Source of the DNA: an uncultured Christensenellaceae bacterium
GTDB lineage: Bacteria; Bacillota; Clostridia; Christensenellales; Pumilibacteraceae
DNA length: 16,613 nucleotides
NCBI GenBank assembly: GCA_910587805.1
Contig: CAJUNM010000033.1
Span: 1-16,613 of the forward strand
Reading direction: 5' to 3'
Shown here: piece after piece, positions 1-9,300 of the stretch
How positions within the stretch are numbered: the stretch's first letter is position 1
Layout: each line of letters starts with the position of its first letter
Notes under the pieces: generated by a model
Database searches by the model: none
What the model saw: the letters and a program-made list of their open reading frames with translations, nothing else
Told to the model about the DNA's origin: nothing
Position numbers and translations under genes: made by a program

Positions 1-2
1 GC

Positions 3-380
3 GGCGGCGGTAACGCCGCAGGCGGCGCCGGTGTAAAAGGTTATGGAAATCCGGGGCAGGGCGGCGCAATATGGAGCACGAGCAACGGCGGCGGAGCCGG
101 AGGATCTTATGGCACAAGCGGCGGTAGCTCCGTTATGTCTCCGATCAACGGCAGCAAAGGCGCATACGGACAAGGCGGAGCAGCCGGTACCGGTGCGGAC
201 GGTAAAGGCGCGGGCGCGGGCGGCGGCGGCTATTGGGGCGGCGGCGGCGGCTCCGGTGATAGATCGGTAATTGACGACAGCGGCGGCGGCGGCGGTTCCG
301 GCTACATAAAGAGCGGACTTACGGCAGGCTCGTGTCAAAGCGGATCGTGGACGGGCGGCGGCAAAGCCGTTATCACCGCG
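3..380 (+). other. Region encoding the glycine-rich N-terminal part of the giant protein
   Basis: In the giant gene's frame this stretch encodes mostly Gly with Ala, Ser, Asn and Tyr, including runs such as GGGGYWGGGGGSG and SGGGGGSGYI. The DNA is a low-complexity GGC/GGN repeat. Such poly-Gly segments ending in a hydrophobic GKAVITAV-like strand occur in bacterial secreted proteins related to the Gly-rich receptor domain. The contig edge falls inside it, so its full length is unknown. Confidence 0.75.
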
Positions 381-3300
381 GTTACCGTAAACAACAACCC
401 TACGTCTAAAAACGCCGTGATAAGCGGCGGCACGCGCGGCAGCGGCAAAACCGTGAACATTGCCGCGTCTACGGTAGCGTCCGATCCCAACAGCCATACT
501 GTGTATTTCTCGGCAGGCAACACTTCCAACCTCGACACGTTGCCGGGCAGCAATGCGGGACTTTATATAAACAGTACCACGTTAGCGACCAATTATCTCG
601 ATTGGATATGGGTGAACAACACCACGCTGCGTATCACTAACATCAAAAAACTGCCGCGCGCGGGCCTGGACGGCGCGACCGTCACGGGCACGACGGGCAG
701 ACTTCCGCTTTACGTTTGGGTGCGCGACAGCTACGGCACAACGGGTACTATGCGCGGTTACGCGAAAGTAAAGTTCTATTTGGACGTTACGCTGGCAGCT
801 CCGCAGTTCCGTCAGAACGTGACTCTAAACGTTTCGGACAGCAACGAATATAACGACGTGTACGTCGGCGTGTCCAAAATCAACACGAATCCTCAAAACG
901 CATCTGTAACCAATATTTACAATCCGAGCGGCGCCGGACGCAATACCGCAATGATAGCCAAACCTTTGCGGCTTTCGAGCAATCTCAACGACGGTACCGT
1001 GTCGGTCAATATCAAGGCGTCCGAGCTTGTAACGGGCGTAGTTACCGCATACGACAAAGCGGTAATAGTTATCCCTAACACGTCTACGGTAGTTCAATCC
1101 AACGCTAGCCGCGTACTCGCCATTGACGAGCTTGACGGCAGAAAAACGGGCAAAAACGTAACGATGTACAATACCGCTAATGCGGCGGTTGCAAACGCAT
1201 TTACCGAGATAACGGTGCGCGGCGTGAAAACGCAGGCAACGTATATCGTGTTGCCGATACAAGTATACGTTGTGGAAAACAGCTCGGCGCGCGGCGCGAA
1301 CTATCAGATCAACGGAACTTCCGCCATAAGCATAGAGCTTGTTTTCAAGGTGGACAACACTCGTCCGAAGATCGCCAACAATGCATCGCCTGGACTCGTT
1401 TCGCTCACGCCGATGAGCAGTCAAAGAATAACGCTTTCCCAATTTTTCAGCGACGTCGATAACAACGCCATATCCTCGAGCACTCACACTATAAACAGAG
1501 TTGTGGTGCCGCAAAACGAGTATATCCAGCTCGGCAAGTACGGTCAGGTGGTATCCGCGCTCAACGGCAGCGCGTCGTATTACAATCTTGTTACGTCGTC
1601 GGCGTTGCCGTCGAAAGCAGATATAAGAGCGGCACGAGACAGCGGTCAATTGCCGAACAATCCGACGGGCTTTAACAGTAATTTTATAGCTACTACGCCT
1701 ACGGCGGACGCTTACGTGCAATATGCCGTTTCGGGCGATTCGATCACGTTTACGGGACTTCGCGCCACATATTCGAGATATTCCGCATCGCGCACTAACG
1801 CGAAAGCGGTGAATTCGGGCGGCAACAGCACAGGCACTTCGCTCGACAATATATCCGATATAACTACAGCTAACATAGTGAACGGTGCGGGGCGCAATCT
1901 CGGGCACTTTTACGTATTGATCAACGTAACGGACAAAAACGATGCGTCCGATACGGGTATTTGGTTGCCTATAGCGTTGCAGGTCAATAATATCGCGCCT
2001 ACGGAAACGTCCGAAGAGCGCGGTCAAACGGGCGCGTCTTACCGTCCCACGGCGGAAGGCAACGTCGGACAGTCGTTCTTCTTCTCTCCGATGGGCATCA
2101 CCGTCAACAGAGAAACCAAACCTATCGGAACGTATAAAGGCGATGACGGCAATCTTATCGCCACGCCTTCGCTTTTGCAGCCGCTCGGTTCGGACGCCGA
2201 TAACTACAATACTATCAGCATGGTAGGCTCGGACGGAAAGATCAACGAGCTTTTGACGGCGACTACGAGTGCGAAAGACGTGCAAAATTCAGTCGCGAAC
2301 AACGGCAGCGGCGCGCAAGGCAAGTATTTCACCGTCGAACCGTTGGATATATTTATCAACGCGAGCTATTTCGGCGGACGCGTAAAAACCACCGGTCTCG
2401 ATACTGCGACCGAGGCGGGATACGTAAAAATATCCGGCTATAAGATCACTCTCAACAATTTCACGTATAACAGATATATGAACGCAACGGTAACGCTTCG
2501 CGACGTAGGCGGCGCTACAAAGAACGTTTATATTTCGATCAAGGTAAACAACTCCGCGCCTAAGGCTGCCGACAACGTTGTTGTGCTCGATTACGACAGC
2601 AACGGCAGAAAGGTCAGTTCCGTTTATACTGCGGGCGATATTCCCACAATAACGTACAACATGCCCGCGGGGTCTACAGCCGTCATAACGCCTTACGATC
2701 TGTTGACCGACGACGATATGACGCGCAACGGCGTCACTTATCCCGATCGCGGTTTCACGCTCAACGGATTGAACGGACGGCTCGACGGCGGCACGTTAAC
2801 GGACGGCGGCGCGAGCGGCATGGCTGTTACCAACCTTGCCATTGCTGCGGACAGAGTGTACGATTACACTTCGTCCGATTATAAAACTCAACTTATCCGC
2901 ACGCTCGGACAGCTCGACGCCAAGCAGACGTTCGGCAACAGCTTTACCGCTACGAACACGTTTGTTACGCCCGAGGCGAAAACTCTCGGCGTCGACAGGC
3001 TTTATTTCGAGCGCACAAACGATTCGACCAATCTCGATGCGTATAATTTCGATCCCGATAACGCCTCGTTCGCAACGCCGACGGTTGTGAACGGCGATTA
3101 TGCGTCGCTGTTCTCTGGTAACCGAGTGGTCGTAGACGGAAAATCGTACAAGATCGACTTTTTCGTTATAAGAGCAAACACGAGAACGCCCGCCGGCACG
3201 GCATACGAGGCGACGTTTACCGTTCGCGACCGTACGGGTGCGGGCAGCGCGTCTTACCCCGGCTTGAAGCAAATACGCGTTTGCGTCAATGTTGTAAACA

Positions 3301-6300
3301 GCAATCCGAGCGTAAAAGACGAAAACAGAGTCCATACGCTCAGCACCGAGAACACCTCGCTCAATCCCAAACAGATAATATTTACCGCCAACGGCAACGG
3401 CGAAACTAGCACTGGTATTCTCGTAGACAACGAGGGCGATACGCCCATGTTCGCGGTCGGTCGCGCGTATACCGTAGTGGACGTTGCGGGCAATACCGCC
3501 GACGAAGCGGGCAATCCGTACTTGGGCAGCTATATAACCGTGGCGATAACGTCCGATACCATGACGGTCACGGCTGTAAACTCCACGCAGAAAATGCCGT
3601 ATTTGCGCATAAAATTCTGCGCTACCGACGGCAGATCGTCCGCGGAATATTCCGATCTCGAACTGCGCGTGTTCGTATCAAACGCGCCTATAACCGCCAA
3701 TGAGACCGAACTCGGTTTCGGTGTGGAAAAGATCGCCGATCGCGACGAGCACGTATGGACGATAGATTCCGTAAACCGTGCGGATATGACCTCGGCGCGT
3801 TATTTCGTGTCCAATGCCGCGGCGGCGAACGAGCTTTCTGCGCGTTCCGTTTCCGACAGACAGATCAAATACATGTATTCCGATACCGACGCTTTGCAAA
3901 ACGCCGTGCTTTCGCCCAAGTCCGATATTTCGGCGAGCGGCGCATATAAGAACGCGCCTTCGTCGAGCGAGACGGACGCAGTGGATTACGAAACAAGACT
4001 TAAGTCGGCAGTTCCCATCATCGGTATAAGAAACATATCGCAGTATCCGTCCAATGCGGTAGGCGTACTGCTCGATTTCGCGGGACCGTCTGATTCGGTA
4101 GCCGCCATGTACAACGCGTTAGGCGGCGACGAATCATATATCGCCAACGACTACGATCTGTTGTATTTCGTAGACGGCGAGATGTACGAGGCGAAAAAGC
4201 TCATACGTGCCGACGACGACACCGTAGTAAACAACCGTGAAAAATTCTTCGATTCGCGCGGCAGGTGGATAGTCACGGATTGGGCTATACGCATCAATCC
4301 AACCAAAGCGTTCCTTGTCAATACGTATTTGAACGTGCAAACGCTCGTGCGCGACGAAACGCGTTTCGGCGGCGACTCGGCGGGGATTAACACCGGCTAT
4401 AACGAGAGCGGCAGTCAGATCGCGATAAACGGATACGAGTACTTGACGTACTATCTGTTCGTTAAAGATACGAGCATAGTTGCTTACGATTACTACGACC
4501 GTTTCAACGGTTACTATACCGTTGCCGACGGCGCCGATCTCAACAGGAACTATATACCCGCGTACGATGCGTCGCTCGATAACCAAACCTACGACTACAC
4601 GAATTTGGATCCGAGCATTCCCGTACCCGGTTCGCTTTACTATCACGCGGGCAACCGCGAGGTAGCGGAATTCGATACCGCGCCGGGCGCAGGCTCGGGC
4701 TATGAGCTTGTCAAAAATCGCGAGCAGGGCGCGCCGACGCAATACGTAGGCAGACTTGCGGGTGCAGATTACACTGCGGCGATAGGCAACGATCCGAACT
4801 CGCCGTATCTCGAAGGCGCGTTCAGATATTCGCATACGATCAACGTGTCGAGCGCGACTTCGGAGATCACGTATATCCCGATGAGCTACTTTGCGTTGCC
4901 GTCCGACTTGACCGACGGCATGACAGAAACGGGCGAGGTCAAGTATTTCACCGATTCGTACGTGGCGTACGATATTCGGAATCCTTACGACCGCAACAAT
5001 CTCGGCGTCGTTTCGAGCGCGATAACTCTCTCGGACGGCGTGCATACGTGGTCGGGCAATTCCGGCGAATACGCTTTGAACCGAAATCCGTACGTAGAGT
5101 TCGGTACGTTCAACACCGGTATCGAGACCGATAAGATCGGCGTGAGCAACAGCCCGTATTTGAACAAAGCTGTTTCCATCACCACGTACACCACGTCGGA
5201 AAGCGGTCCGGTAGCGATACAAAACACCGTCGGAGGAAACCAAGTCACGTATTTCTCCGCCGATAACAATAAGCAGATGCTCATAGGCAACGGTCACGCC
5301 ATGATCTTGCCTAACAACGTCAACAGTTTGCAAGAACATCAATTCGGTTTGACGCTCAAAAAGAGCAGCGCGAGAGCGGCGGGCACGAATCTTACGATGA
5401 CCGTCGCGGTCTCGAAGTGCAACGGCACGCCGACCAACACGAGCGTAGTTTACGCGAACGACGCCGACAAAGCCAAGTTTACGGCAGTAGTGTCGTATAA
5501 GCTCGAAATAGGCAATGCGCCCGTCACGCTCGACGTTAATTCCGTGACTGCCGACGCTACGGCAGGGTATTATACCGACGTTCAGATCACGAACGGAAGT
5601 TCGCAGTCGTACGAGATAGAGCTTAAAAAGAAGGGCGAGGATTCCGCTGTAGCTGCGAACAAGCAGACTATATTCTACAACGACGCCGACTTGCACGATC
5701 AAGCGTTCTTCTATCCCGATTCCGCCAAGCGTTTCGATACTTGGAGCGCGGGCGCAGACGCATACGAACGGGTGAAACAGACCGACGCAAACGGTTTTGT
5801 CAACTGCGCGAGTTCCGTGCCCGTCGCGCAAGCGTCGTTGCGGAATTATTTCGGCAACAAGACAAACGCCGACATCGCGCAGCTTAACGGCGAGTTTACT
5901 CCCAACTCGGGTAAATACGGGACAAAGACCAATCAGAACGATATCATCGAAGGTTTCAGCAAATACTTCTCGGTGTCGTTTGCAAACGGAAATCAAAGCT
6001 TGATAATCCGCCCGCTCGCAAAAACGCTCATCAATGCCGAGGCTATCGGTTCGGGCGCGAGCATGGAGCAGATAAGACAGTTCTATGCCGCGCGCGGACT
6101 CGTTCCCCGTATCGAAGGCGCAAAAGTAGTAGGCGCGTACTATCCGCTCAAAGTTCTTATTTACGATAGCTGCGGCGACGGATTCGGCGCAGGCTCGTAT
6201 GTGGCTGTAGAAGTTCGCGTAGAGGTTCTCGACGCGCTGCCCACGTTCTCGGGCGCGCTCGTAAACGACGGTACGGCGGTCAACGGCGTGCAGAACAAAA

Positions 6301-9300
6301 AGCTCGATATTTCGCTCGCTGTGGGCGGAACGTTCTCGCTCAACCTCAAAGAGTATATCGTCGATCCCGATATGATCTCCACGAGCGCGGACTCGCTTAT
6401 TTGGAAATCCACGTACGACACGCTTTTGGCAAAACCGAACAAGACCGACGACGATAATTTCGTTTTGGAAACGAGCGACTACTTGGTGTCGCCGTTCGTG
6501 ACCGATATAGGCAGCGGCGCGTATAACAATTTCACTCCTTACGGAGACCGTACGACTGCCGCCGATATAACGATGTCCATCTATCACGAGGACACGAATT
6601 GGACGGACAGCACGCGTCCCGCGCCGTCGTCCAACAGCGTAGTGTTCACGCTCAACCGTCGTGCGCTCGGCACGTCGTCGTACACGTTCAAACTTCATTT
6701 TACCGACAACGTGCACTATGCAAGCAGCGGAAGATACGATTTCTCCGTAGTGCCTACGCTTACCGTCAACGTGCGAGTGATAAACCAAGCTCCTACGGTA
6801 CGTTCCGAAAATCTCGCAAACAGCATCAAGATGCGTGCGGGCGATACGTTTACCGTGTTCACCACTCCGTACGAAAAGTTCTTCGATGCGGATAATCCCG
6901 CGTCGATGTCGTCGAACAGTGTAGTCAACTTCGACCGTACCGCAAATAAGAATTTGGCAAACAAGACCTCGGGCAGCTACGAATACGCCAAGTATACGAG
7001 CGAGTATTTGCAAACCCACGGCTTGCGCGATTACAACGACGAAATTCCCGATAATCAGCATCTCGGCTTTGCCGCGATCGCAAACGACGATACGCCGTGG
7101 ACGATGCGCTTGAGCTATAATTTTGCGACCAACACCGACGCAGACTGCTTTACCATCGAGCGTCAGGACAGACTTGCGCCCGAGAACAATATGGGCGGTA
7201 ACGCAGTGCCTTTGACGCTTACCGTGCGCGCGGTCGGCGTGTGCTCAAACGTTCCTCTCACTTTTACCGTAAACGATTACGAGGGCGGCACTGCTACTTA
7301 TACAATATACATTACCGTCGAAAGCTCGAGACCGGTTGCCGTAACGCCCGAAACGCACGAAAGCAACGAGTACACGCTCAATACCGGATTGTCGTTTACC
7401 AAGGCAAACGGCGTGGTAGTAACGGGCGAATACAATATGTATATGTTCGCGGCAAGCGACGACACGCAGGTCGATGCGGCGCGTTCCGTGATCCTTCGCG
7501 ACAATACGCGCGTTAACGCATACGGCAAGATCAAGATCAATATCGGTTCGTCTACAGTCAACGGCGTTAAAGTAGGCGGCGTTGCATACGATCCCGACAG
7601 CAACGATAACGATGCTATAGGCTTGTACTACAGCAGCGAGAACGTGCCTATATTCAGCATCAACGGTATTCCGATGACGTATAACTCCGCTACGCGCAGC
7701 TACAGCAACGAGCGTTACGTTATAACGCCGTCCTCGGATATGCGTTCGTTTACCGTAACGTGTTTGAGCTACGATTTCAACCGCGATTGGGACGATCTGC
7801 AATTCTACGTAAAAGATGCGGGCAACAACACGTTCGATAACGCGTTGCGCATAACGATACACATCAGCACGCTCTATTCGTCGATGACCAATAAACATAT
7901 GACGACCGACAAGATCAACAATGCCGGCAGCATAACGGGCGTGGACGAAGTGTACGTAAAATCGTACGACCGTTTCAGCGGTAAAGTTCCGTCGGAAAAC
8001 GACGAGGACATGGGCAAACTCAGCCGTTATCAGTTTATGAACTATTACGGCGTAGGCACGGGCGATCTCGTTTCCGTCGACCAAGTGGAGGGCAAGAGCG
8101 GCGCGTTCATTGCGGACAGCGACGTTGCGGCTACCACCGAGGGCATGGCGGCTTACGGGTTCAAACTGTACGCGCTCATGGACGAGAAAGCCGACGAATC
8201 GGGTTACGAAGCGCTTACGATAGATAAGCTCAATTCGTCCGGCATGTTCACGGTGGATCGTGCCAACGGATACTTCTATTCGGAATCCGTACCCGATAAA
8301 TATTTGATAGGCGGCATTTCGCACGACGGTACGAGCATTTCCGCGCGCGACAACGGATTGTTGACGTACTTGCAGGACTACGTTATCATATCGGTCGGCG
8401 CGGACGGTTTGTCGCTTGATTTCCGTCCCATATCGACTAATCGCAACGATAAAATACTGCTGTACGTGCAAGTGGACAAAAATCCGTCGATGACGCGTTT
8501 GGTCGCGCCTCGCGATTCCGTGCTTACGGCAGGCTCGCTGTTCTACTTGAGCGTAGAAAACTCCGCGCCCATGGCGAATACCGCCAAAGAAACGCTGTCG
8601 TTTGCCGGCGCGGTCGGATCTTACGCTACGTTTAAGGTATACGACCATCTCGACGAGCTTGGTTCGATGTTCACCGATTCCGATACGTTCGACAACGTGA
8701 CGGTAGGCGGCTCGGGCGCGTACAACGACAGACAGTACCGCGAAGCGTTCGCCGAGGCGACGAGACTCGGTATCGATTGGGACGAGAGCAAGGGCAAGAC
8801 CCGCGCTATCGATATTTCCGTGGATAAAGCGCGCAACGAAATAACCGTCACGATAAATCGCAGAATAGATATGCGCGACGAAGACGGCAAATATTCGTCC
8901 GCAGTCGAAGTGCCTATCGTATTCGAGGGCACGGATATGTCCGGCGCGGCTGCTACCGTAACGTTGCGCGTGACCGTTCTCAACAGCGACATCGACGTAA
9001 ACGGCGCGGCTATAGGCAGCTTCCGCGATGCGGAAACGGGCTACGGCTATTCGCTCTCGCGCGATACGGCGGACGGCAGGGATTATACCTTGCATGCGTA
9101 CGTTTCACGCGACCTGCGCCCGTTGACGTTTAACGTCCGCGATATATTCTCCGATCCCGACTTTACGACCGCGCTTTCGGATACCGATTCGTTCAGACTC
9201 GTTGCCGTTGCGGGCGGAAATTACGACAAGTACGTTACGGACGACGTTCACAAAGTGATGTACGAGTCCGACGAGAAGTCATTTGAACTCGCCACCGTCA

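Noticed and set aside
4134..7061. A 975-codon open frame on the minus strand, and others at 825-2285, 7245-9095, 9279-11060 and 12222-13745
   Set aside because: All are codon-in-register antisense to strong plus-strand genes. They encode Arg/Val/His-rich sequences without domains and are explained by avoidance of TTA, CTA and TCA in the sense genes.
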